From Scytonema sp. UIC 10036 (lineage in GTDB: Bacteria > Cyanobacteriota > Cyanobacteriia > Cyanobacteriales > Nostocaceae), in the NCBI RefSeq assembly GCF_009725235.1, contig NZ_WJFC01000017.1:1-64000 (forward strand): a stretch of 64,000 nucleotides of DNA, given 5' to 3'. Below, in pieces: positions 1-8,406 of the stretch (position 1 is the stretch's first letter; each line of letters opens with the position of its first letter). Under the pieces are notes generated by a model. It was not told the DNA's origin. It saw only the letters and a program-made list of their open reading frames with translations, and searched no databases. Both the position numbers and the translations under genes were made by a program.

Positions 1-80
1 CCTTAATCCCCCCTTGGAAAGGGGGGAAACAAGAAAAATTCAGTTCCCTCCCCTTGGAAAGGGGAGGGTTAGGGTGGGGT
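1..80. repeat. Interspersed G/C-run repeat
   Basis: Two imperfect modules of C-run, TTGGAAA, G-run follow each other, ending in the AGGGTTAGGGTGGGGT motif. The same family is seen at 32262-32346, at 33806-33852 and inside a coding sequence at 6955-7008. It is a dispersed intergenic repeat able to fold into hairpins; the left end may lie outside the window. Confidence 0.75.
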
Positions 81-245
81 AAAAAATATTTGATACATCA
101 ATCATGACTTTTAAAACATCCTCTAAGGAAAGTGCGATTGATTCGTTAATTACAAACACGACTGAACACAAGTTTTTGGTACATCTTTCTAATACCTAAT
201 GATTAGAGCGGGTACTACCAGCACACTTATTTACTTTTTTAAGTT

Positions 246-2111
246 ATGAGCGCTAAATCTTTTCCTATCAACAAAAGTAAGGCGAAAAAGGAAAAACTTC
301 ATACCCGAAGGAAGTTCACACCAGATCGGAACAGTCCTCTGAGCTCTGAATCCAGTTCTGGCATTTTTGCTTCAACTCAGTCATCTTTAACCCCCTCGCC
401 CGTTACGAATAACCAGTTAAATCCACAATCGGATTTTGTATCTGTCTCCGTAGCTTCTGCAATAGTCAAAATGCTGGAAAACATGGGAGTGCAATATGCA
501 TTTGGTGTATCGGGGGGGGCTATCGTACCACTGTGGCATGCTTTGCAACATAGCTCAATTCGGGTTTTTCACTTTCGTCATGAAGTAGGAGCAGCTTTTG
601 CAGCTGCTGAGGCGTACTTTGTTAGCGATCGCCCCGTCGTAGTCTTTACCACCACTGGTCCGGGAATCACGAATGCGTTAACTGGGCTATTTGCTGCACG
701 TTGGGAAGGAGCAAAGGTCATTTTTCTCTCTGCTTCCACCTCAACATCGCAGCGCGGTCGATGGTCTCTCCAAGAAACCAGCACTTATACGATGCCTAGC
801 ACGGGTATTTTTACAAAAGAACCATTATTTCATTACGCGGCTACTGTTGAATCCGGTGATGAACTCCCACAAATCTGTCAACGGCTAGCGAGAGGCTTAA
901 CCCAATTAGGTGGCTTTGTCGCTCATTTAAGTATCCCTACCAATATTCAAACGAGCTCAGTCAATACGTCCTTACCACAGGTCAGTTTGTCTTTTGCTTC
1001 TGCGATCGCCACTGAAGAAACCATTTCAAAATGTGCAGACTTGTTATTACAAGGAGCATTTGCCATTTGGGTTGGCTTTGGTGCTCGCTTTGCCGCAGCA
1101 GAAATTCGCCTACTGGCTGAGAGAACGAAAGCCATGGTGATGTGTTCGCCACGAGGCAAGGGTATTTTCCCTGAGAACCATCCTCAATTTGTGGGCGTTA
1201 CAGGCTTTGCTGGGCATAAGTCGGTTTTAGAATATATGCGAGAGTACCGTCCTGTACGGACGCTAGTCTTGGGAACACGTCTTGGTGAATTTACCTCTTT
1301 TTGGAATCCTGCAATGATACCTTCCCAAGGTCTTGTGCATGTTGACATCGACCCACAGGTTCCTGGAAGTGCATATCCATTTGCCGAGACCTTTGCAATT
1401 CAGTCTGATGTAAGATTGTTTGTCAAGGAGTTGCTAAAGCACTTAAGCGAGGAGCAAAATCAGTCAAAGACCATATCGCGATCGCAACCTAAGCGTCATG
1501 TTATCAATCCACGCTCACACAGTCAGGTGCGACCGGAAGTACTGATGAATGCTATCCAACAGATTATTGTTGAGGGAAGCGATGCTGTGGTTATGGCTGA
1601 GGGAGGAAACTCATTTGCTTGGGCAATTCACCTACTGCGATTTACTCAACCAGGTCGTTTTCGAGTCAGTACAGGGTTTTCATCTATGGGTCATATGACC
1701 ACAGGCGTTGTTGGTGCTGCGATCGCCCATCACGGTAAAGCCGTGACGATTGTTGGGGATGGTGCGATGCTGATGAACAATGAGGTCAGTACAGCTGTAA
1801 GTTACCAAATTCCTGCTGTTTGGATTGTACTGAATGACGGGCGTTACAATATGTGCGCTCAAGGCTTGAATATGCAGGGTTACGAGGGTATGGATACAGC
1901 GATCGCCCAGGCGGATTTTGTCAAAATTGCTTGTGGTCTGGGAGCTACAGGTATCCGCGTCACAAGAGAGTCTGAGATACAAGCAGCATTAGAGAAAGCA
2001 ATGAACTCAACGAGTCCGGTTGTTGTTGACGTAATTATCGATCCAACTCAACTAGCACCCATTGGAGGTCGCATTCAAAGTTTGATTTCTCAAGGCGCTA
2101 CAAATTTATAA
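246..2111 (+). CDS. ThDP-dependent enzyme, acetolactate synthase/ScyA-like
   Basis: A 621-residue thiamine-diphosphate enzyme of the acetolactate synthase fold. Residues 1-60 are a Ser/Lys-rich extension not typical of housekeeping IlvB. The pyrimidine-binding domain follows, with the probable catalytic glutamate at Glu113 in HFRHEVGA, then the central domain, then the PP-binding domain with VGDGAM (Asp505) and a later NDGRYN that fits the ThDP/Mg site. Family members join two carbonyl compounds after decarboxylating a 2-oxo acid; ScyA of the scytonemin pathway is one such C-C bond former. The next gene starts 35 bp downstream and is KAS III-like, so the pair probably builds a specialised metabolite. 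Substrates cannot be read from sequence, and no ilvN-type regulatory subunit is adjacent, which argues against a valine-pathway role. Confidence 0.85.
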   Translation: MSAKSFPINKSKAKKEKLHTRRKFTPDRNSPLSSESSSGIFASTQSSLTPSPVTNNQLNPQSDFVSVSVASAIVKMLENMGVQYAFGVSGGAIVPLWHALQHSSIRVFHFRHEVGAAFAAAEAYFVSDRPVVVFTTTGPGITNALTGLFAARWEGAKVIFLSASTSTSQRGRWSLQETSTYTMPSTGIFTKEPLFHYAATVESGDELPQICQRLARGLTQLGGFVAHLSIPTNIQTSSVNTSLPQVSLSFASAIATEETISKCADLLLQGAFAIWVGFGARFAAAEIRLLAERTKAMVMCSPRGKGIFPENHPQFVGVTGFAGHKSVLEYMREYRPVRTLVLGTRLGEFTSFWNPAMIPSQGLVHVDIDPQVPGSAYPFAETFAIQSDVRLFVKELLKHLSEEQNQSKTISRSQPKRHVINPRSHSQVRPEVLMNAIQQIIVEGSDAVVMAEGGNSFAWAIHLLRFTQPGRFRVSTGFSSMGHMTTGVVGAAIAHHGKAVTIVGDGAMLMNNEVSTAVSYQIPAVWIVLNDGRYNMCAQGLNMQGYEGMDTAIAQADFVKIACGLGATGIRVTRESEIQAALEKAMNSTSPVVVDVIIDPTQLAPIGGRIQSLISQGATNL

Positions 2112-2146
2112 CAAATTTCCAACCAATTCCTGAAAGGAGATTTATC

Positions 2147-3268
2147 ATGGTATACCAGCCAGTCGGTATTCGCTCGCTTGCATTGAGCATGCCAAGCATC
2201 AAGCGTACAAACGATTACTACAGACAAAAATACCCCGATATGATTGCTACTGCTGAGCAAAAAAGTTTAGCGAGGCTCTTTTCGCTTGCTAACTCAGCCC
2301 CCAGCAACGAATTTGACCAAGAAATGATGCCCTATCTCCAAGACCCTTTTCGTGGTACAATTGAACGCAGAGTACTCGGTTCAGACGAATCTTCGCTAAC
2401 ACTAGAGTATAAGGCTGCAAAAGATGCCATTGAAGCCGCTAAGCTTTCTCCCCACGAAATTGACCTCATGATTGTTGCTTCGCTAATTGCAGAGCAAATC
2501 GTACCAGGTAATGCTGCTGCACTTGCTGCTCAATTAGGTCTGACGGGCGCTGCGTGGAATCTGGATTCTATGTGCTCAAATGCCATTGTCGCACTCCAAA
2601 CTGCCGGTGCATTAGTGCGAGCGGGAGAGTACCGTAATGTATTGGTGGTTCTCTCATGTACATATTCTCGCTTTATTGAAGAAACTGATACCCTCTCCTG
2701 GTTTACTGGCGATGGAGCAGGAGCTTTTGTAGTCAGTTCGCTTGAATCAAACCAGGGAATTCTTGGCACTAAAATTGTTCATACCGCCGAGACTTGTGGT
2801 GCTTTCTTCAGCGAACTTACAAAAGATGCTTGGGGTCAAGAGCGGATTTTCCTAAGGACAGGGAAGAACGCAAACAAAGTACTCAGTAACATGGCTGTAC
2901 CTTCTATACGTACTTGCTGTGAAGGTGCTGTTGCTGCTGCGGGTGTGACCTTAGATCGAATCAACTTTTTTGCTTTCAACACACCCACAGCTTGGTATGC
3001 AAACCTTTGTGCGCGTGCATTAGGCATCGAGATGGAACGTACAATCAACCTTTATCCCCAGTATGGAAACATTGGTCCAGTACTTCCTCTTAGTAATCTA
3101 TACCACGCTGCAAAATTGGGCAAAATAAAAGAAAACGACTTAGTTCTTATCTATACCATTGGCTCAGTATCCAATGCTGGTGCGACTGTCATGCGCTGGG
3201 GCGATGTCGCATTAGGTCCTTATCCTTGCCCTCCCCTCAAAGAATCTCAATCATCAAAGCTAGGATAA
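2147..3268 (+). CDS. Ketoacyl-ACP synthase III (FabH)-like enzyme
   Basis: A 373-residue thiolase-fold protein. The nucleophile is Cys143 in DSMCSNA and the C-terminal YGNIGP supplies the conserved Asn. Where ordinary FabH has its catalytic His (HQAN), this protein reads FNTPTAWY, so the usual Cys-His-Asn triad looks altered; that suggests an acyl-transfer or decarboxylation-independent condensation role rather than fatty acid initiation. AAAGGAG stands just before the ATG. It follows the ThDP enzyme by 35 bp and is presumably co-transcribed. The last few codons and the stop lie inside a 54-bp segment duplicated from the tail of the WD40 gene downstream (3657-3710), so the C-terminus was probably remodelled by that duplication. 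Confidence 0.85.
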   Translation: MVYQPVGIRSLALSMPSIKRTNDYYRQKYPDMIATAEQKSLARLFSLANSAPSNEFDQEMMPYLQDPFRGTIERRVLGSDESSLTLEYKAAKDAIEAAKLSPHEIDLMIVASLIAEQIVPGNAAALAAQLGLTGAAWNLDSMCSNAIVALQTAGALVRAGEYRNVLVVLSCTYSRFIEETDTLSWFTGDGAGAFVVSSLESNQGILGTKIVHTAETCGAFFSELTKDAWGQERIFLRTGKNANKVLSNMAVPSIRTCCEGAVAAAGVTLDRINFFAFNTPTAWYANLCARALGIEMERTINLYPQYGNIGPVLPLSNLYHAAKLGKIKENDLVLIYTIGSVSNAGATVMRWGDVALGPYPCPPLKESQSSKLG

Positions 3269-3314
3269 GATTCAACCGCTCCCAAAGCTTTTAGGGTTTC
3301 AACAGTTGCCTCTA
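3261..3314. repeat. Duplicated 54-bp tail of the NB-ARC-WD40 gene
   Basis: This segment matches 3657-3710, the 3' end of the WD40 gene, with only a few differences; both begin CTAGGATAAGATTCAAC. It is a direct repeat about 396 bp apart and supplies the stop codon of the KAS III gene. Confidence 0.85.
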
Positions 3315-3339
3315 AAATTTCACGTATCATAGGGGGAGT

Positions 3340-3524
3340 GAGAATCCCGTTGCTGCACAAATTCCTTGGTTCCATAACTGCGTCATTTTAGACAAAATTA
3401 AAAACAATCTTGAGCGTGAATGGTATGAACAAAAAACAATAGAAAATAGCTAGAATTACCAACTATTGAACAGTTGGAAGCTGAGTTGGAAGGAGTTTCT
3501 GTAGAAATTGAAGATAAGGAATAA
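3340..3524 (+). pseudogene. YhcG/DUF1016-like nuclease remnant
   Basis: Reading + from 3340 gives a stretch containing QIPWFHNCVILDKIK and EREWYEQKTIEN, then TAG at about 3450. A frame shift later, ELPTIEQLEAELEGV runs to a stop at 3522-3524. Both pieces resemble parts of the DUF1016 (YhcG, PD-(D/E)xK-type) family: the conserved WxHN...LDK...REWY block and the acidic C-terminal tail. The middle is missing, so this is a deletion remnant. The assignment rests on remembered family motifs. Confidence 0.6.
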
Positions 3525-3591
3525 TATCGTGTCCGCTTAAAGACTGCTTCAAATTAATTCAAACCATTCTTAGGCTTATCCTCTCCTTATC

Positions 3592-3628
3592 TTCCTCTGC
3601 GTTCTCTGCGCCTCTGCGGTTTTTTATT
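3592..3628. repeat. Interspersed CTCTGCG-type repeat
   Basis: The CCTCTGCG/TTCTCTGCG/CCTCTGCGG pattern ending in a T-run is a dispersed intergenic repeat. Related copies lie at 33567-33600 and 36836-36875. This copy is just past the 3' end of the WD40 gene. Confidence 0.65.
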
Positions 3629-3640
3629 TAACCCTCAAAA

Positions 3641-6600
3641 TTATTGTGGTGAACCACTAGGATAAGATTCAACTGCTCCCAAAGCTTTCAGGGTTTCAAC
3701 AGTTGCCTCATTTAGACCTGTAACACCAGTGATGTTCATACCCTCGTAAGGTCTTTTATCTCTGAGAGTTTGAACGCAATCACCCGTCAACACATCCCAA
3801 AGTTTAATACTGCCATCATGGCTACCACTAGCGATCGCATCACCTTTTGGGCTGAAAGTAACTGACCAAACCCAACCCGTGTGTCCCTGTAAAATTTTGA
3901 GACATTCACCCGTGCTCACATACCACAGCCTTACTGTATAATCATCACTGCTACTTGCTAATACCTGAGAATCAGGACTGAAGGCAACTGACCGAACCCA
4001 ACCCGCGTGTCCTTGCAAAGTTTTCAAGCACTCACCTGTACGGATATCCCATAGTTTCAATGTCTTATCTTCACTGGCACTTGCCAGAATGAAACCATTA
4101 GGGCTAAATGCAATTGAATATATTCGATTGGTATGCCCTTGTAAAGTTTTAAGACATTGACCTGTGTGGATATCCCAGAGTTTCACTGTATGGTCATCAC
4201 TACCACTTGCTAGAATGCGATCGTCTACACTGAAAGCGACAGTAAATATGCGGTTAGAATGCCCTTGCAGAATTTTGAAAGATTGACCCGTGCTGATATC
4301 CCATAATTTGACTGCTTGGTCTTCACCGCCACTAGCAAGAACCTGACTCGTAGGGCTAAAAGCAACTGATAGGACTCCACCAGTGTGACCTCGCAAAGTC
4401 TTAAAACATTGACCCGTGCTGATATTCCACAGCTTCACTGTTTGGTCATCACTACTACTGGCAAGGATGTTTCTATCTGGACTGAAAGTTATTGACCATA
4501 CCTTATTACTATGCCCTTTTAAGGTTCTAAAACATTTTCCTGTACTGCTGTTCCATAACCTCACCTTGCCATCATTAGTACCGCTAGCGAGCTTAGTACC
4601 TTGAGGACTGAATCCTACTGAAAATACCCAATTGGCATAACCTTGTATGGTTTTGAGACAGTGACCGCTCTTTACCTCCCAAATTTTTATTTCTTGGTCG
4701 AAAGTGCCACTAGCAAGTATAGTACCTTGAGGACTAAAAGCGACTGACAATACCCGATTACTATGATCTGCCAATATCCGGAAGCATTGGTCAGTGCGAC
4801 AATCCCAAAGCCTGACTGTTTGGTCATTACTGCTACTTGCTAATACCTGACCATCCGGACTAAAGGCAATTGACCAAAGCCCACTGCTATGTCCTGGTAA
4901 AGTTTTGAGGCATTCACCAGTACTTATATCCCACAACTTTACAGTATGGTCATCACTGGCGCTTGCTAGGATGTGACTGTTTTTCAGAGAGTAAGCAACT
5001 GACTGTACTCGCTTTGTGTGACCGTGTAGAGTTTTGAGGAGTTGAGCAGTACTTGTATCCCACAGCTTTATAGTGGAGTCATGACTACCACTTGCCAGAG
5101 TATAGCCATCCGGACTAAAGACGACAGAGAATACCCAGTTGGTGTGTCCTGTAAGATTTTTATAAACCTGACCAGTACTTACGTTCCACAACTTCACGGT
5201 GTGGTCTTCACTGCCGCTTGCTAGAATATGACCATCAGGACTGAATGCTACAGAGAATACTGTGCCGCTATGACCTTCTAAATTTCTCAGACAGTAACCG
5301 TTGCTGGTATCCCATAGCTTAATTGTTTGGTCTTCACTTCCACTCACAAGAGTCTTACCATCAGGACTGAAGCAGACCGACCAAACCCAACCTTTATGTC
5401 CTTTGCAAATGAGCAATTGTTGACCATCTGCAACTTGGTACAAGTGAATCTCACCATTTGTATCTCCTGCAGCCAAAAGTTTACCATTAGGACTAAAGGT
5501 GACTGATAAAATTGCTCCGAAACTTTCAACAAAAGCCAACTTAGCCAAATTGGCATGAGCAAAATTTACATTGTGCAATTCTACACATCGTAAATCTGCT
5601 TGCGAAATATTTAGGTAAGAGAAATCATAGCCGCTTAGATCGGTCTCCAGTTGCTTGAGTAGATTGAAAACATTTCCCCCCGTATACCCCGGTTCTAATG
5701 GAGATTCTTTTCGCAGTTTGGTTATAATTTGAGTCAGGTTTTTTGCCATGTCTTTTTTGCTTCTTAAATCCGTTAGTAGACCATCAATCACTGGTTGAAG
5801 GATGAGGCGAATTTGAGTTTGTCGTACATAATCTTTTGCAGTCGTCTTAATAAGAGCATGGCTTCTAAAAAGCTTGATATTTTGCGTTGCAATTTCTTGG
5901 CAAACTTGCTCTACCAATTGATTGGTCACATACTCCATTAACACGGGTTGTAGTGTGAAGAGTGAGAGAGGGTTTTTAATAAGTGTAGCTTTCTCGAGTA
6001 GCGATCGCTGTACTAAAGACTCTAGAGCATCCAGTAATTTTTGTAGTGGTATTCGCGATACGATATCTTCTCGTAATTCTGATAATGAAATTGGCTCGCG
6101 ATTAATTGCCAACCAGTACATGATGTCCTTTTCTAAATCTGACAAGCGTGAAAACTGCTGGTCTAAAAGCTCGTGAATGCTACCAAAGACAGCTGTCTCT
6201 TGTCTGAGAAATTCAGAAACATCACCATTAAAAAGATCTAGTATCGTCGTTGCTACTATCTTTAAGGCTAAGACGTTACCTGCATAATGCTCGACTAATG
6301 TTGTCAATTCTGACTTTGAGCCACCGAGCCCCTTAACTTCCAAAATTTTTTGTCCTGCTACCGCCTCTACACCACCCAGTTGTAATGAACGAACAGAGAG
6401 AGCTTGTCCTTCAAGTGATGCTACCTCTTTGGGTTTTTCTCGAGATGTTAATATCAAGCAACTTTGATGAATTTCTTGACCCACCCGTTTGATGAGTAAC
6501 CCATAATCCTCATAGCCTTCTCGATAGAATCCTGCGCGATCGCCACTTCGCAAAATGGTTTCAGTATTATCAAGTACTATAAGACAGCGGTGTTTGAGTA

Positions 6601-7321
6601 AATACTCAATCAGTTGTGAGATTCTACTGTTGACGCTTTTTGGTAAATCATTTTCTGAAACCTCCAAGTTGGAGAAAAATTGAATCAAGGTAGCAAGGAT
6701 TTCAAAAAGTGGCGGGGAATTGTGGAGACTTCGCCAGATAACGTACTCAAACGATCCTTGAATTTGTTGCGCTAGCTTGGCTGCAATAGAAGTTTTTCCA
6801 ATTCCCCCCATTCCCAATAGTGCTACCAATCGACAGCGATCGTTTATCAGCCATTGTTCTAGTATGTTGAGTTCTGCTGTGCGTCCGTAGAACATAGAGA
6901 CATCGATCTGTTCTCCCCAGTCTGCGCCCCTGTGAAATACCTCCTGAGCAAGGGGAGCATCCCCCTTTAATCCCCCCTTACCAAGGGGGGAAAAAGGGGG
7001 GTTTGAATTTTGGATTGAATTCTCTGAGGTTTTTTCCCCTCCCTCTGCGCTCTTAGATTTGCGCCAGAACCGCTCTAGAGCCGAGCGAAAGTTGCTTTTG
7101 CTGACTTTTTCGCCCAGTGCTTGGGTAAGCAGTTTCCAAAGTTCAGGACCCACATGTTGCTTTACATACGCCACTGAGTATCTCGCTTCAGAAGCAATTT
7201 GCTCGTAGGTCAGATTCTCCCAAGAGCCTTTGAGGATAGCGATTTCTACTTGACTCAACCGTCTTCCTACGTTCACGAACGCGGCTTCATCAGCAACTTC
7301 CAACGCTTCCTCAAAGTTCAT
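3641..7321 (-). CDS. HTH-NB-ARC-WD40 STAND protein
   Basis: About 1226 residues from the preferred ATG at 7321 (MNFEEALEV); an in-frame ATG at 7351 would add ten residues. Domains in order: an N-terminal helix-turn-helix of the type found in vWA-MoxR-associated (VMAP) proteins (residues ~1-85); a linker containing an in-frame intergenic repeat (~105-125); an NB-ARC/STAND NTPase with P-loop GMGGIGKT near residue 175 and Walker B CLIVLDNTE; a winged-helix/helical arm; then about fourteen WD40 repeats (LASGSxDxTVKLWD) forming propellers to the C-terminus. Such proteins are inactive ATPases that oligomerise when the WD40 part binds a ligand. No enzymatic effector domain is visible, so it likely acts through a partner; the neighbouring caspase and CHAT genes are candidates (inference). 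Confidence 0.9.
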   Translation of the reverse strand: MNFEEALEVADEAAFVNVGRRLSQVEIAILKGSWENLTYEQIASEARYSVAYVKQHVGPELWKLLTQALGEKVSKSNFRSALERFWRKSKSAEGGEKTSENSIQNSNPPFSPLGKGGLKGDAPLAQEVFHRGADWGEQIDVSMFYGRTAELNILEQWLINDRCRLVALLGMGGIGKTSIAAKLAQQIQGSFEYVIWRSLHNSPPLFEILATLIQFFSNLEVSENDLPKSVNSRISQLIEYLLKHRCLIVLDNTETILRSGDRAGFYREGYEDYGLLIKRVGQEIHQSCLILTSREKPKEVASLEGQALSVRSLQLGGVEAVAGQKILEVKGLGGSKSELTTLVEHYAGNVLALKIVATTILDLFNGDVSEFLRQETAVFGSIHELLDQQFSRLSDLEKDIMYWLAINREPISLSELREDIVSRIPLQKLLDALESLVQRSLLEKATLIKNPLSLFTLQPVLMEYVTNQLVEQVCQEIATQNIKLFRSHALIKTTAKDYVRQTQIRLILQPVIDGLLTDLRSKKDMAKNLTQIITKLRKESPLEPGYTGGNVFNLLKQLETDLSGYDFSYLNISQADLRCVELHNVNFAHANLAKLAFVESFGAILSVTFSPNGKLLAAGDTNGEIHLYQVADGQQLLICKGHKGWVWSVCFSPDGKTLVSGSEDQTIKLWDTSNGYCLRNLEGHSGTVFSVAFSPDGHILASGSEDHTVKLWNVSTGQVYKNLTGHTNWVFSVVFSPDGYTLASGSHDSTIKLWDTSTAQLLKTLHGHTKRVQSVAYSLKNSHILASASDDHTVKLWDISTGECLKTLPGHSSGLWSIAFSPDGQVLASSSNDQTVRLWDCRTDQCFRILADHSNRVLSVAFSPQGTILASGTFDQEIKIWEVKSGHCLKTIQGYANWVFSVGFSPQGTKLASGTNDGKVRLWNSSTGKCFRTLKGHSNKVWSITFSPDRNILASSSDDQTVKLWNISTGQCFKTLRGHTGGVLSVAFSPTSQVLASGGEDQAVKLWDISTGQSFKILQGHSNRIFTVAFSVDDRILASGSDDHTVKLWDIHTGQCLKTLQGHTNRIYSIAFSPNGFILASASEDKTLKLWDIRTGECLKTLQGHAGWVRSVAFSPDSQVLASSSDDYTVRLWYVSTGECLKILQGHTGWVWSVTFSPKGDAIASGSHDGSIKLWDVLTGDCVQTLRDKRPYEGMNITGVTGLNEATVETLKALGAVESYPSGSPQ
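6955..7008. repeat. Interspersed repeat inside a coding sequence
   Basis: The intergenic G/C-run repeat (CCCCTTTAATCCCCCC ... GGGGGG) is embedded in frame in the HTH-NB-ARC linker. It encodes a Pro/Gly-rich stretch including PPFSPLGKGGLKGD. No stop is introduced, so it acts as an added flexible linker. Confidence 0.8.
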
Positions 7322-7360
7322 AGCGTATTTATTATGTAGGTGTTTATGCAAACTTTATCA

Positions 7361-7435
7361 TAGAAGTAACTTTATCGGAACTTTACCGGAACTTTACTGT
7401 ATCGATAATTAGTGGTGATCGCTCTACACTAGGTA
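7361..7435. promoter_or_regulatory. Conserved element, copy A, 11-bp phased repeats
   Basis: Forty bases upstream of the NB-ARC-WD40 start. On the minus strand it contains TAAAGTTCCGG, TAAAGTTCCGA, TAAAGTTACTT in tandem at 11-bp spacing, preceded by AATTATCGATACAG and a GCGATCACC motif. A closely matching ~75-bp copy occurs at 20850-20925. One-helical-turn direct repeats are typical of PhoB/OmpR-type or SARP-type activator sites. The binder is unknown. Confidence 0.65.
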
Positions 7436-8257
7436 TGAGAAGTCAGTAAAACTACTGCTATATGAAGAATTTAAATGAAAAAATCAATAAAATTTGGTTT
7501 TCCTTGATAGTCAATTTTAACAAACCTGTATTTGTCAATCAAAAATTTTGCTTACAACTATAGGACTGAGGTATTATACAAACTGAGCATCATATGAATC
7601 CCTGAAATCTTGTTTCAAACTGCTGGCAACTATCTAAGAGATAGGTTGCTAACTACTTGTTTTCCTTCTGAAAAAATCAAACTTTAATGCTTAAAAACTT
7701 CACTGAATATTCGTTTTTTATGCCAATGTGTAAGTTATAGAAACTTGTATGAGTTTTAGAGAACGGAATTGGCAGAAATCAGGGTTATTCAACAGAGCTT
7801 AGTCAAATACTTTGGAGATATCAAAGCTCCAAAATTAGAACGACATAAAACAATATCAACTGACAAACATTTTAGCCATCTTGATTTTACGTACTGCCTG
7901 CAAAAAGCTCAGTAGGCGGGCAAAAGTCAGTATCCCTAATCCAAGCTTCACCCCTACCTTGATTTGCTTTCTCTCAGTGTCCAGTGATTTCTGCCCCTTG
8001 TTAAAGTTTGAATTTAAAATTGCTGAGATGCGTTTACCCTGATTTTTTCTATCTTTCAAAGTGCATAAGTTAATATTGCTTGCACCTATATATTTATAAG
8101 TGAAGAGAAAAATTTTTCCATAGTTGAATCAGCTCTATTCAACCCGTGGAAAGCACCTCTACACAATCCGTCCTTTGTCAAGACATTCGGTTCACAGGTA
8201 AAAACTTACCATTTTGGGCGCAGAGCAAAATCTACTAAATTAACGAAGGCATTTCTT
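7436..8257. other. Gene-poor AT-rich interval
   Basis: No convincing gene. A minus-strand 67-codon open frame (7856-8059) lacks recognisable motifs and is not called. The interval would have to hold the promoter of the caspase gene, but no strong promoter could be assigned. Confidence 0.5.
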
Positions 8258-8353
8258 ATGTCCACTCGACCAACTGACCCTCTTTTTCCGTTTCAGTGGT
8301 ATGTGTTCAACGATGGTATGCACAGCAATTGCCTTGTAACAATTAGCGTTTGA
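8258..8353 (+). pseudogene. Short ORF, subtilase N-terminus-like remnant
   Basis: A 31-codon frame, MSTRPTDPLFPFQWYVFND..., ending in TGA 53 bp before the caspase gene. PTDPLFPFQWYxFN resembles the DPLFxxQWHLxNTG start of secreted subtilisin-like proteases. It could be a truncated protease gene next to the caspase gene or a real small peptide. The similarity is judged by eye and is weak. Confidence 0.35.
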
Positions 8354-8406
8354 AAAACTGGTGAACAATAAAATTTCTTTCAGATTGAATTGCAAGAGGT
8401 CAAGTT

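Noticed and set aside
3700..5560. Regularly spaced near-identical blocks that look array-like, suggesting CRISPR
   Set aside because: Period is about 126 bp and in phase with the coding frame: WD40 repeats, not a CRISPR array.
7856..8059. 67-codon minus-strand frame
   Set aside because: Basic, no motif, no neighbours on that strand; probably chance in AT-rich DNA.
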